Program-made: the position numbers and the translations under genes
Origin: CAYSUS01 sp964434165
GTDB lineage: Bacteria > Planctomycetota > Planctomycetia > Pirellulales > Thermoguttaceae
Length of the DNA stretch: 64,000 nt
Direction of reading: 5' to 3'
Assembly: GCA_964434165.1 (NCBI GenBank)
Contig: CAYSUS010000002.1
Span: 80,931 to 144,930 of the forward strand
Notes under the pieces: generated by a model
The model's input: the letters and a program-made list of their open reading frames with translations, nothing else
Told to the model about the DNA's origin: nothing
The model's database searches: none
Shown here: positions 51,451 to 60,140 of the stretch, one piece after another
How positions within the stretch are numbered: position 1 is the stretch's first letter
How the letters are laid out: each line of letters opens with the position of its first letter

Positions 51451-52602
51451 ATGGAGCAATCCGCTATGCCCAGCTCGTTGGCAGCCCGCTTGTGGAGCGG
51501 CATCGGCAGGCGGATGCGCTACGTTGGGCGCACGGTGACGCGCGGCAACCGACCTCCACCCGTGGAGGCCGCGGTCGAGTGGCTCCTTCGCGCAGGGCAA
51601 GGCGACGGCGTGCGCGACCGCCTCTCGGACCCCGCCCCGTGTCCGCGGCTGACGGCCGCCTGCCTCGAGACCGCGATGGACTTCGGCCTGCGCAAGGAGG
51701 CCGCGCGGTGGTCGCGGTGGATCGAAGAGGCAGGCTGCGCCGAGGCGGGCGAGGCCCCGGAGGGAGATTCGCCCGTCGTTGCCCTCGCGCGCCGGGTCTG
51801 CGACGACTATCGCGCGGGGCGCCGTGCCGAGGCCGATCGTGCCATGCGGCGTTTGGAGAGGCTTCAGCGCGTTAGCGGCGGATTTCCGCAGCGCGCAGGC
51901 TGGTTCGGCTGCGCTACCCGCGCGGAGGAGTCGGGCTGGGCCGTGAAGCTCTACCTCGACGCCGCGCTGCTCCGCGTGCACGCGGCGTTCGTGGCCCAGT
52001 GGCGGCGCCTGCCCCGCTCGATCGACCCGGGAGACGGCCGCGTGCAGGCGGTGGGCCAATGGTGCGACGGACTCGCGCCCCGGTCGCGTCTTGCCGACCT
52101 GGGCTGCGGGCGGGGCCGCTTCTTCGGGCACATCGCCCAGCGGCGCCCGGACCTTCGCCTGGCGGGCATCGACCAGGTGCCGGCCATGCTCGCCGAGCTG
52201 CCGCAGGGCGTGGAGCGGATCGAAGGCAGTCTGCTGCGGCTGCCGGTGGCCGACGGCACCTTCGACGCCGCGCTGGCCGTCGAATCGATCGAGCACGCCC
52301 TCCTGCCCGACCGGGCCGTGGCCGAGATGGGCCGCGTGGTCCGCCCCGGCGGGCGCGTGCTGGTGATCGACAAGGACCGCCGCAAACAGCCCCTCTCGGA
52401 GTACGAGCCGTGGGAGCGGTGGCCGTCGGCCGGGGAGCTTCAGGAGTGGCTCTTGCGGTTCTGCGACGAGGTCCGCGTGACGCCGGTCGCGCACCTGGAG
52501 GGCCGCCCCGCGGGCGACCTGTTCCTGGCCGCCTCGGGCCGGCGGCGCGAGGACGGATCGGGCCGACCGGTCGCGAGCCGCCGGACCCGCGGGCCTTGGT
52601 AG
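51451..52602 (+). CDS. SAM-dependent methyltransferase with helical N-terminal part
   Basis: A 383-residue class I methyltransferase. The C-terminal domain (about 215-370) has the SAM loop LADLGCGRGRFFGHIA, then AGIDQVPAMLAEL and a hydrophobic AALAVESIEHALLPDRAVAEMGRVVRPGGRVLVIDK typical of the Methyltransf_11 fold. The N-terminal 200 residues are helical with many Trp/Arg residues (AARWSRWIEEAG; AGWFGCATRAEESGWAVKLYLDAALLR), resembling squalene-cyclase-like or substrate-binding helices. ATG 51451 (second at 51466) is used, after the upstream stop at 51407. Substrate unknown. Confidence 0.8.
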   Translation: MEQSAMPSSLAARLWSGIGRRMRYVGRTVTRGNRPPPVEAAVEWLLRAGQGDGVRDRLSDPAPCPRLTAACLETAMDFGLRKEAARWSRWIEEAGCAEAGEAPEGDSPVVALARRVCDDYRAGRRAEADRAMRRLERLQRVSGGFPQRAGWFGCATRAEESGWAVKLYLDAALLRVHAAFVAQWRRLPRSIDPGDGRVQAVGQWCDGLAPRSRLADLGCGRGRFFGHIAQRRPDLRLAGIDQVPAMLAELPQGVERIEGSLLRLPVADGTFDAALAVESIEHALLPDRAVAEMGRVVRPGGRVLVIDKDRRKQPLSEYEPWERWPSAGELQEWLLRFCDEVRVTPVAHLEGRPAGDLFLAASGRRREDGSGRPVASRRTRGPW

Positions 52603-52616
52603 AGCAAAGCGGGAGT

Positions 52617-52645
52617 TTGAACCCCGGGCCGCCGCGGAATATGAT
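52617..52645 (+). promoter_or_regulatory. promoter for the DUF6263-like gene
   Basis: TTGAAC (52617-52622), a 17-bp spacer and TATGAT (52640-52645), one of the best matches in the window, lie 70 bp before the ATG. Confidence 0.6.
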
Positions 52646-52715
52646 TCTGAGGTCCGGCGTCCGCCCGAAGGCGTGCCTCCACTCCGCCCCCCATCCCGTG
52701 CCGAAAGGAAACCCC

Positions 52716-53687
52716 ATGCTCCTCCACCCCCGACACGCCGCCTGGGTCGCCGCGACCCTCGTCGCCGCGATCGTCGCCCCCGCCCTTGCGGCCGACACCC
52801 GCAGCGGGACCGACAAGGTCCGACTGCGACTGAACCTGGAGGAAGGAAGGACCTACCGCCTGAAGACCGTGATCGATCAGGAGGTCCAGCAGGAGATCCA
52901 GGGCAGGAAGGTGGATGTGGACCAGACGATGGGCATGGACTACAGCTTCACGGTCGAGGAAGTCAAGGACGACGGGACCATGACGGCCAAGGTCACGTAC
53001 CGGGCTGTGACGATGAAGCAGGACGGCCCGATGGGCAAGACCGACTACGATTCGGACAATCCGCCCGACAAGGTGCCGGCTGCGGCGAAGGGCGCGGCGG
53101 CCCTGGTGGGCGAGACGGTCGTCATCGACTTCTCGCCCGACGGGCGCGTGACGCGCGTCGTGGGCATGGACGCGCTGTTCGAGAAGGTCATGAAGGAGAC
53201 CGAGCTTCCCGAGGGACCCACCAAGGAGATGTTGAAGGAGCAGCTCAAGAAGCAGTTCGGCGACAAGGCCATGCGCGAGAGCATGGAGCAGCTCACCGCG
53301 ATCTACCCCGACAAGCCGGTCGCCGTCGGCGATTCCTGGGTCCGCAAGGCCAAGGTGAGCAAGGGCTTTCCCATGGGGATCGAGAGCACCTACACGCTCA
53401 AGGGGCTGAAGGACGGCGTCGCCCAGGTGGGTCTGAAGTCGAAGATCACGACCGACCCGGAGGGCGAGCCCATGAAGATGGGTCCGATGAGCATGAAGTT
53501 CGATTTCGACGGCGAGCAGGAAGGCGACATCGAGCTCGAAACGCGAAGCGGCTGGACGCTCCGCGCCGAGTTGAACCAGGACTTCTCCGGCAAGATGAAC
53601 ATGGAAGGCCTGCCCGGCACGACCGACGCCATGTCCTGGCCGATCCGCGTCAAGGGCAAGATCACCGTCGAGCCGGTCGAGAAGTAG
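52716..53687 (+). CDS. Secreted DUF6263-like protein
   Basis: A 323-residue exported protein with a signal peptide (WVAATLVAAIVAPALAAD). The body is beta-rich with charged repeats (EEGRTYRLKTVIDQEVQQEIQGRKVDVDQTMGMDYSFTVEE). YPDKPVAVGDSWVRKAKVSKGFPMGIESTYTLKGL and DIELETRSGWTLRAEL fit the DUF6263 group common in planctomycetes. It is probably a secreted lipid- or metal-responsive beta-protein, but its function is unknown. ATG 52716 is preceded by AAAGGAA at good spacing and by a strong promoter. Confidence 0.78.
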   Translation: MLLHPRHAAWVAATLVAAIVAPALAADTRSGTDKVRLRLNLEEGRTYRLKTVIDQEVQQEIQGRKVDVDQTMGMDYSFTVEEVKDDGTMTAKVTYRAVTMKQDGPMGKTDYDSDNPPDKVPAAAKGAAALVGETVVIDFSPDGRVTRVVGMDALFEKVMKETELPEGPTKEMLKEQLKKQFGDKAMRESMEQLTAIYPDKPVAVGDSWVRKAKVSKGFPMGIESTYTLKGLKDGVAQVGLKSKITTDPEGEPMKMGPMSMKFDFDGEQEGDIELETRSGWTLRAELNQDFSGKMNMEGLPGTTDAMSWPIRVKGKITVEPVEK

Positions 53688-53808
53688 CAGCGGCGCGACC
53701 GCCGGCGTCCTCGTCGTCGGCGGGCCCCATGCGGAAGAATGAACGGGGTCGGGCATCGGCGGCGCGCCGAATCCCGACCCCGCTTGCCAACCGGAAGGAG
53801 CTGAAGCG

Positions 53809-56628
53809 ATGAAAGCCACCCGGCCGGCTCGCGTGTGGACCGTCGTCTTCGTCGTCCTCGGCATCCCCCGCTGGCTGCCGGCCGAGAAGTCGCCCGCGGC
53901 GGAAGTGGAAGAGGCCGTGTTCGTGCGCGACGGTAGGCCGTTGGCCGTCCGCCCGATCGGCCGCCCGTGGGCGAAGGGAGAGGGCTACTTGGAGTGCGCG
54001 GGCACGGGCAACTTCCTGGAGGCCGACAAGGCGATCGGTACCGGCGACTTCCACGTGACCGCCGAGCTGACGATCAAGAACCTCAGCCGCAGCGCGGCCT
54101 CGTTCGTCTTGGGCAGGAAGAGCCACTTCGGCTTCGCCGGCGGCAACAACAAGATGTTCGTCGAGGGGCCGCTGTTCCGCGGAGGGGCGCGGTTCCTCGA
54201 AACGGCCGAAGACCTCGTGACCGAGGACGAGCCGTTCGTGTTCGAGGCCGCGCGCACGGGGCGCGAGATCGAGTTCCGCATCGACGGCAAGTCGGTCTTT
54301 TCCACGGCCACCGACGGCGCGCCGATCGGGCGCATCGCCCTGCGCCCCTGGCGGAGCACGATGCGGGTGCACCGCTTCGAGGCCTCGGGCAAGCTCATCG
54401 ACCTGCCCAAGCTGCCCGACCGCACCCAGCCCGACGGCTACACCATCCCCACGCTCGACATCTCCCACCAGACGCGCCGCCAGGTGGTCGTCGAGCGCGG
54501 CACGGCCGGGAAGTACCTGGGCCATCCCACCACGGTGCTCATGCCCGACGGCAAGACGCTCTACTGCACCTATCCGCTGGGGCACGGCGGACCGGCGGCG
54601 GTGCTCAAGCGCAGCGACGACGGCGGGCGGACCTGGAGCGAGCGCCTCCCCGTGCCCGACAACTGGGCCACGGCCACCAACTGCCCTTGCATCCACCGCC
54701 TCACCGCGCCCGACGGCACGGAGCGGCTGTTCGTCTTCGAGGGCAACGGGGCCATGCGCCAGGCCAGGAGCGAGGACGGTGGCAAGACCTGGACGCCTTT
54801 TGAGCCCAACGGCCTGACTTGCATCGTGGCCCCGATCACGATCGTGCCGGTCGCGGGCGATAAGCTCCTGGCCATGTACCATCGCGGCCCGGACGACCGC
54901 GACCGCCACCCCCTCACGCTGTGGCAGGCGATCTCCGACGACGGGGGACTGACCTGGAAGGACGAGCGCCCGGTGGCCGAGTACCCCGGCGGCTCGCCCT
55001 GCGAGCCTTTTGTGGTGCGTTCGCCAAATGGCAAGCAGCTGGCCGCCCTGGCGCGAGAGAACGCCAGGAAGTACAACGCGCTTCTGATCACCAGCGACGA
55101 CGAAGGCAAGACGTGGAGCAAGCCGGTCGAGCTGCCCGCCGCGCTCACCGGCGATCGGCACATGGGCCGCGATGCCCCGGACGGGCGCCTGGTGATCGCC
55201 TTCCGCGACACCACGCACGAGAGCCCCACCAGGGGCGACTTCGTGGCCTGGGTCGGCACGTACGACGACGTGGTCAACCTCCGCGAGGGCCAGTACCGCG
55301 TGCGCCTCTTGCGAAGCCCGAAGAAGGGCGACCTGGGCTATCCCGGCGTGGAGGTCCTGCCCGACGGCACGTTCGTCGTCACGACCTACGCCGTGCTCGC
55401 CCCCGGCGAGAAGAACTCCGTGGTCTCGGTCCGCTTCAAGCTGGAGGAACTCGACGCCGAGGCCGCCCGGCTTCCCCGGCAGACCGACGTCTTCGTGTCG
55501 GGCTGCGACGGCTACCACACCTATCGCATCCCTTCGGTGATCGTCACGGCCAAGGGCACGGTGCTCGCCTTTTGCGAGGGGCGCAAGACCGGGCGCGGCG
55601 ACTCGGGCGACATCGATCTCTTGCTCAAGCGCAGCGAGGACGGCGGCCGGACCTTCTCCGAGCCGCAGATCGTGTGGGACGACGAGGGCAACACCTGCGG
55701 CAATCCCTGTCCGGTCGTGGACTGCAAGACGGGCACGATCTGGCTCCTCATGACCCACAACTTGGGCAGCGACCGCGAGCCCCAGATCGTCGCGCGCAAG
55801 AGCCAGGGCACGCGCACGGTGTGGGTCAGCCGAAGCGACGACGACGGCCGCACGTGGTCGAAGCCCAAGGAGATCACCGCCGAGGTGAAGAGGCCCGAGT
55901 GGAGCTGGTACGCCACGGGCCCCGGGGCGGGGATCCAGACGCGCGACGGGCGGTTGGTCGTGCCGTGCGACCACATCGCCGACGGCGGCGAGTGGGCCTC
56001 GCACGTGATCTACAGCGACGACGGCGGCAAGTCATGGAAGCTCGGCGGCTCGGCCCCGCCCAAGACGAACGAGTGCGAGGTGGTCGAGCTGGCCGACGGC
56101 CGGCTGATGCTCAACATGCGCAACTACGACCGCCGGCACAAGTGCCGCGCCGTGGCCACGAGCGACGACGGGGGGCTGACTTGGTCCGAGGTCGCCTACG
56201 ACGAGGCGCTCGTCGAGCCGGTCTGCCAGGCGAGCATCCGCCGCCACTGCCTGCCCGACGGGACGAAGCCGGGCCGCATCCTCTTCTCCAACCCGGGCGA
56301 AACGGACCAGCGCAAGGAGCTCACGGTGCGTCTGAGCGAGGACGAGGGCAAGACGTGGCCGCGGGGGCGCGTGCTCTGGCCCGGCCCCGCGGCGTACTCC
56401 TGCCTGGCCGTGCTGCCCGACGGCACAGTTCTGTGCCTGTACGAGCGAGGGCTTCGGCAACCTTACGAGCGGATCACGCTGGCACGGATCGCTTTGGATT
56501 GGCTCCAAGGGGACCTTCAGGTTCAGAAGCCCTCCCTCAAGAGCGCTCCCCCGATGGCGTCGGCTCGCGGCCGCGTTCGGACTTTCGACGACGCGATCCG
56601 GCAGGGCCGACGCCCTTCCGCGCGCTGA
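53809..56628 (+). CDS. Double sialidase-fold secreted protein
   Basis: A 939-residue exported protein (signal near residue 8-25). It has a short LamG-like N-terminal domain (about 60-205) and then two sialidase-like propellers. Asp-box motifs (SxDxGxTW) appear at least nine times: SDDGGRTW, SEDGGKTW, SDDGGLTW, SDDEGKTW in the first half and SEDGGRTF, SDDDGRTW, SDDGGKSW, SDDGGLTW, SEDEGKTW in the second. The second half opens with YRIPSVIV, the catalytic-arginine (FRIP-like) motif of GH33 exo-sialidase; the first half has no equivalent. So the C-terminal unit is the likely enzyme and the first one is a binding or degenerate unit. It would release terminal sialic acids from host or algal glycans. 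Confidence 0.85.
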   Translation: MKATRPARVWTVVFVVLGIPRWLPAEKSPAAEVEEAVFVRDGRPLAVRPIGRPWAKGEGYLECAGTGNFLEADKAIGTGDFHVTAELTIKNLSRSAASFVLGRKSHFGFAGGNNKMFVEGPLFRGGARFLETAEDLVTEDEPFVFEAARTGREIEFRIDGKSVFSTATDGAPIGRIALRPWRSTMRVHRFEASGKLIDLPKLPDRTQPDGYTIPTLDISHQTRRQVVVERGTAGKYLGHPTTVLMPDGKTLYCTYPLGHGGPAAVLKRSDDGGRTWSERLPVPDNWATATNCPCIHRLTAPDGTERLFVFEGNGAMRQARSEDGGKTWTPFEPNGLTCIVAPITIVPVAGDKLLAMYHRGPDDRDRHPLTLWQAISDDGGLTWKDERPVAEYPGGSPCEPFVVRSPNGKQLAALARENARKYNALLITSDDEGKTWSKPVELPAALTGDRHMGRDAPDGRLVIAFRDTTHESPTRGDFVAWVGTYDDVVNLREGQYRVRLLRSPKKGDLGYPGVEVLPDGTFVVTTYAVLAPGEKNSVVSVRFKLEELDAEAARLPRQTDVFVSGCDGYHTYRIPSVIVTAKGTVLAFCEGRKTGRGDSGDIDLLLKRSEDGGRTFSEPQIVWDDEGNTCGNPCPVVDCKTGTIWLLMTHNLGSDREPQIVARKSQGTRTVWVSRSDDDGRTWSKPKEITAEVKRPEWSWYATGPGAGIQTRDGRLVVPCDHIADGGEWASHVIYSDDGGKSWKLGGSAPPKTNECEVVELADGRLMLNMRNYDRRHKCRAVATSDDGGLTWSEVAYDEALVEPVCQASIRRHCLPDGTKPGRILFSNPGETDQRKELTVRLSEDEGKTWPRGRVLWPGPAAYSCLAVLPDGTVLCLYERGLRQPYERITLARIALDWLQGDLQVQKPSLKSAPPMASARGRVRTFDDAIRQGRRPSAR

Positions 56629-56641
56629 CGTGCTGGGGTTC

Positions 56642-57694
56642 TTACGCTGCCTTGACGGCCCCGGGCTGGTAGAACCGCCGCACTACCTCCTCGGTATGGA
56701 ACAGCATCCACTTCGGCTGGGCATAGACCGCGTGCCCGGCGACGTGCTCGGCGAACGGGCCCTCGGCCGGTCCGTAATCGACCAGCAGGGTCGTGCCTTC
56801 CTCGGGCACGATCGCCCCGGCGCCGAACCGTTTCGAAGGATCCTGGGGCGCGGGATCGCCTTGGAGCAACTCGGCCAGGTTGCGGTCGGCCAGCTTGGAG
56901 CGCCAGGCGAGCATGCTGGGCGCCACGTTCGTGCCGGCAATGCCGAGCTGCTGCACGTAATCGCCCTCGGCCGCCGAGAGCAGGCTGCTCAGCTCGACGG
57001 GGAACCGCGCCCGATACGGCGGCCTGTCGCCCGAAGGCCTGCGATGGATGAAGTGCAGCAGGCGCGAATAGCCGCCCGAGTCCCAGCCGTAGCGGATGGG
57101 CGTGCCGAAGGTGACCATGTCGAGGTGGACGTCGGCCAGCGGCCCGGGAGAGGCGGCCAGGGCGCTGCGCACGCGATCCCAGAGCGGCACGTCCGTGCAG
57201 CCCACCACGGGCCATCGGTAATAGACCTCGGCCGCGCGGAAGAAGGATTCGATGCATTGCCGGTCGCCTCCCAGCAGGTTGCTGACCAGGGCGAACACAT
57301 TTCCGGCGTGGCTGTGCCCCCAGAGCAGCACGCGGCTGCCGGCGGGCGGATCGAGCGCCATCAGCTCGTCCAGCAGGCGCACGGCCCCGTCCGCCCGGCC
57401 GATGTGGTTGTTCTCGCTCGACCAGTCGAAAAGCGTCACCGGGATGGGGGGCTTGCCGGGGGCGTTGATGGCCGAAGCCAGCCAGGCCGCGTATCGCTGC
57501 GACCAGTTGCCGGCCTCGGCCGGCGCGCAGGTGTCGAGCTGCTCGATCAGTCGGCGGGCGGCCTCCGTCGCCCCGGGGAAGATCCGGACGAACTCCTGGA
57601 CCACGGCTCGGGCATCCGGGCCCGCGTACGTGCCGTGGGCCAGCAGCAGCGCTGCGACGCGGTGCGCCCGCAGCGCGTCGCCCACCGCCTCCAT
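56642..57694 (-). CDS. Alpha/beta-hydrolase-like (lipase-type) protein
   Basis: A 350-residue hydrolase-like protein. GHSHAGN is the nucleophile elbow (Ser in G-x-S-x-A instead of G-x-S-x-G), after a strand RVLLWGHSHAGNVF. An early LLLAHGTYAGPDAR may be the oxyanion loop. His and Asp of the triad cannot be assigned with confidence. The frame runs open to 57814, but the ATG at 57694 is chosen because it lies 16 bp after the phosphoesterase stop and avoids a 104-bp overlap. It follows the phosphoesterase in the same orientation. Confidence 0.7.
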   Translation of the reverse strand: MEAVGDALRAHRVAALLLAHGTYAGPDARAVVQEFVRIFPGATEAARRLIEQLDTCAPAEAGNWSQRYAAWLASAINAPGKPPIPVTLFDWSSENNHIGRADGAVRLLDELMALDPPAGSRVLLWGHSHAGNVFALVSNLLGGDRQCIESFFRAAEVYYRWPVVGCTDVPLWDRVRSALAASPGPLADVHLDMVTFGTPIRYGWDSGGYSRLLHFIHRRPSGDRPPYRARFPVELSSLLSAAEGDYVQQLGIAGTNVAPSMLAWRSKLADRNLAELLQGDPAPQDPSKRFGAGAIVPEEGTTLLVDYGPAEGPFAEHVAGHAVYAQPKWMLFHTEEVVRRFYQPGAVKAA

Positions 57695-57710
57695 GCGCCG
57701 GCGGAACGGG

Positions 57711-59210
57711 CTAGAGCCGACGGGCGGAAAGGACCCCGGGCTTAACAGGTGCAGCGGCGAAGTGGGGCGCGTGGCTCGATAGGCCTGGTGGCGGAATCGA
57801 TTGACTTGCGGCATGGCTCGGTTTGCCCCGGTCGATGCGATGCACGGTGACTTCGGAAGGCTGGAAGGCCAGCGTCCCGGACCACGTCTCGTACGGGCGG
57901 CCCCGGCGCTCGTCCCCCTGGAAGAACGCCAGGTAGGTGATGGCGTCGCCGGCGATGAACTCGTGCTCGCGCGGGGCGAGCAGGGTCGGCCGGTGCACGC
58001 GCCGCCACGTGCCCGCGTTGAAGTACATCTGGTTGAGGACGAAGCCTTCCGCGTAGCTGGCGTCCAGCGGCACGCTCTCCGCCGCGTGGGTGTGCCCGAA
58101 CACGATGTGTCTGGATCGCCGGTTGCGGAAGTCGGGCTCCGCCAGCGCGTGGGCGGCGTACGAGGCGCCCTCCGCGCCCCGCAGCTTCCCGAGCCAGGCG
58201 TGGACCGACGTGGCCCAGCCCGCGGGCAGGCGCCTGCCGAACTTCAGAAGCCGCGCCAGGCCGTCCACCATGTCCAGCGGGCTCCAGGAGTCGCGCCGCC
58301 GGACGAAGTCCAGGGCGAGCAGCTCGTCGGCCAGCCGGTCCCACACGGTCTTCACGCGCTTGCGCATCGACGGGATCGGGCAGGTCCGCTCCAACAGGCC
58401 GTCGAGCCACACCGGGATCAACAGCAGCGGCCGGATGTTGTCCAGCTCGCGGAGCCCCAGAAGGGTGGCGGAAGGCAGGTCGTCGCCCAGTTGCGTCTCC
58501 ACCTCGGCGGCGAAGCGCCCGACGAGCTCGATCACGATCGCGTCGCCCAGGCTGCTCGTGTCGCGGTCGCCTTCGAAGCTGAGCGGGTCGTAGAGGTCGC
58601 CGTGCCGGGCGGTCACCTTGTGCCGCCGCATGACCTGCAGCAGCTCCTCGCACTCGGTGATATCGTGGGGGAAAGGCGCGTCGGGCCGGTTGGCCAGCCC
58701 CATCTGCCGCACCACGGTCTGGCGCAGCGCGCTGTAGCTGGGACCCGGCAGGTGGAAGAACCAGTCGTGGTTGCCGACCATGTAATGGACGCGCGCGGGG
58801 ACGCGCTCGGCCTGGGCCTCGCCCGCGGCCTTGCCCGCCCGCAGCGTCGGCGCCACCTTCACCCCGCCTTCCTCCTGGAGCTTGCGCAAGACGCCCAGCG
58901 CGTCGTCGTTGTGGCGGAGCACGGCCGTGGTGATGCGCGTGATCTGATCGACGAACTCGGGGGCGTGCGGGTTGCCCCAGGGGCGGACGTTGGAACGCCC
59001 GGCCCAGTGTCCCGAGCGGATCAGGTCGAGCACGTCGCCCAGCAGCACCACGTCCAGTTGCGCGATGGGTCGGTAGCTTCCGTCCGCGCGCCACGAGGCG
59101 GCCTCGGCTAGTTGGCCCAGGCGCTCGGCGAAAAGCTCGATCGCCCCGGCCGAGACGGTCGCCCCGGTGGAACCGTCCGTCAGGTGCAGATCACTGATGA
59201 TGACGAGCAT
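57711..59210 (-). CDS. Metallophosphoesterase of the calcineurin-like class
   Basis: A 499-residue two-metal phosphoesterase. The metal-binding motifs are in order: D-x-H (ISDLHLTDG), GD-x2-D (LLGDVLDLI), GNHDW (VGNHDW), and the closing GHTH (VFGHTHAAES). It is longer than simple members; the extra sequence lies between GNHD and GHTH, with much helix. ATG 59210 (MLVIISDLHL) is preferred over the upstream codon at 59243. The lipase-like gene starts right after its stop, so the pair may be co-transcribed. Substrate unknown: nucleotide, phospholipid or protein phosphate. Confidence 0.88.
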   Translation of the reverse strand: MLVIISDLHLTDGSTGATVSAGAIELFAERLGQLAEAASWRADGSYRPIAQLDVVLLGDVLDLIRSGHWAGRSNVRPWGNPHAPEFVDQITRITTAVLRHNDDALGVLRKLQEEGGVKVAPTLRAGKAAGEAQAERVPARVHYMVGNHDWFFHLPGPSYSALRQTVVRQMGLANRPDAPFPHDITECEELLQVMRRHKVTARHGDLYDPLSFEGDRDTSSLGDAIVIELVGRFAAEVETQLGDDLPSATLLGLRELDNIRPLLLIPVWLDGLLERTCPIPSMRKRVKTVWDRLADELLALDFVRRRDSWSPLDMVDGLARLLKFGRRLPAGWATSVHAWLGKLRGAEGASYAAHALAEPDFRNRRSRHIVFGHTHAAESVPLDASYAEGFVLNQMYFNAGTWRRVHRPTLLAPREHEFIAGDAITYLAFFQGDERRGRPYETWSGTLAFQPSEVTVHRIDRGKPSHAASQSIPPPGLSSHAPHFAAAPVKPGVLSARRL

Positions 59211-59528
59211 ACCCCCGACCCCTCGGCGCAACTTGAGCCCCACGGCGATCCACCGCCCGCTATGGGCAGTATCGGCATCGGCCCGGGCAGGGCATGAGGG
59301 TTATCGCGGGGGGGACAGCCCGGTCGGGTGGGCTCGCTCGCCCGCCGAAGCCCGACGGTCGATCGGGGTGGACGGCCCGCCGCGCCACCGTGGCGGCCGT
59401 CGTTCGCGCTGCGACCGACGCCTGCTTGCGCTGCGCGCCTGGCAGCTTTCAACAGATGGACCGCGAGGGACCCCGCGGCCGCCCCGACGGGCAGCGCATC
59501 GTCCCGATCGGCCGCGCGCCGCGTCGGC
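59211..59528. other. gene-poor gap between groES and the phosphoesterase gene
   Basis: About 320 bp with no supported gene. It is very GC-rich and has no AT-rich island that would suggest a strong promoter. Confidence 0.45.
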
Positions 59529-59813
59529 CTATGCCACCACGGCCATGATCTCGCCTTCGCCCAGAATGAGCAGGCTCTCTCCGTCGATCACGACCTCGTT
59601 GCCGCCGCCGTTGAAGAGCACGCGGTCGCCTTCGGAGACCTGCATGGCCGCGCGCGAGCCGTCGGCCAGAAGCCGCCCGTCGCCGACGGAAAGGACACGT
59701 CCCTCCTGCGCCGGCGCGCGAGCCACGTCGGGCAGGACGATACCACCTCGGGTGGTCGGCTCGACCTCCACGGGCTTGACGATCACCTTCTCGCCTAACG
59801 GCACCAGGATCAT
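59529..59813 (-). CDS. groES: GroES-type co-chaperonin
   Basis: A 94-residue co-chaperonin 10. MILVPLGEKVIVKPVEVEPTTRGGIVLPD has the mobile loop region, and GRVLSVGDG, VSEGDRVLFNGGGNEV and EGEIMAVVA are classical. It should cap GroEL. No groEL gene follows, which is usual for the extra groES copies of planctomycetes. Upstream, a repeated GACAATCG (rc) lies 95-120 bp before the start. Confidence 0.92.
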   Translation of the reverse strand: MILVPLGEKVIVKPVEVEPTTRGGIVLPDVARAPAQEGRVLSVGDGRLLADGSRAAMQVSEGDRVLFNGGGNEVVIDGESLLILGEGEIMAVVA

Positions 59814-59907
59814 GGCGTGAGACTCCTCACGAAAGCGCCGAACCGACTCGACCCTCCAAGCGTCTGCGCGTGCAGCGGGGTGTTCACCGGTCGTGACGTG
59901 CCAGCGA

Positions 59908-59935
59908 CGATTGTCGCGCGCATGGCGATTGTCAA
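59908..59935 (-). promoter_or_regulatory. possible control site of groES
   Basis: On the minus strand TTGACA (59935-59930) is followed by GACAATCG copies at 59933-59926 and 59915-59908, 18 bp apart. No CIRCE element is present. A -10 at normal spacing is not clear. Confidence 0.3.
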
Positions 59936-60107
59936 CAAGGGTCGGACATCGGCCGCTCCGCTCCGAACCCCAAAATCCGGAAATCCCAGGACTTGGGGGC
60001 TTTTCTCATAGACACTCCCCCCTGTGTGCAGAGGCCCGAACGCGAGTGGATACCCGGCTCGCTACCGCGAAACCACGAGAAAACCCGAAAACCGGCGCGG
60101 AAAACCC

Positions 60108-60135
60108 TTGAGTTCCGTTAGGGACTTGCTAGACT
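60108..60135 (+). promoter_or_regulatory. promoter-like site of the candidate ncRNA
   Basis: TTGAGT (60108-60113), a 16-bp spacer and TAGACT (60130-60135). Transcription would start at about 60141-60143. Confidence 0.45.
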
Positions 60136-60140
60136 CCACC

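Noticed and set aside
57695..57814. Longer N-terminus of the hydrolase gene
   Set aside because: It would overlap the phosphoesterase gene by 104 bp and has no signal peptide or conserved motif.
59820..60107. Small ORFs and possible tRNA-like sequence before the ncRNA
   Set aside because: No complete cloverleaf, T-arm or start context could be found.
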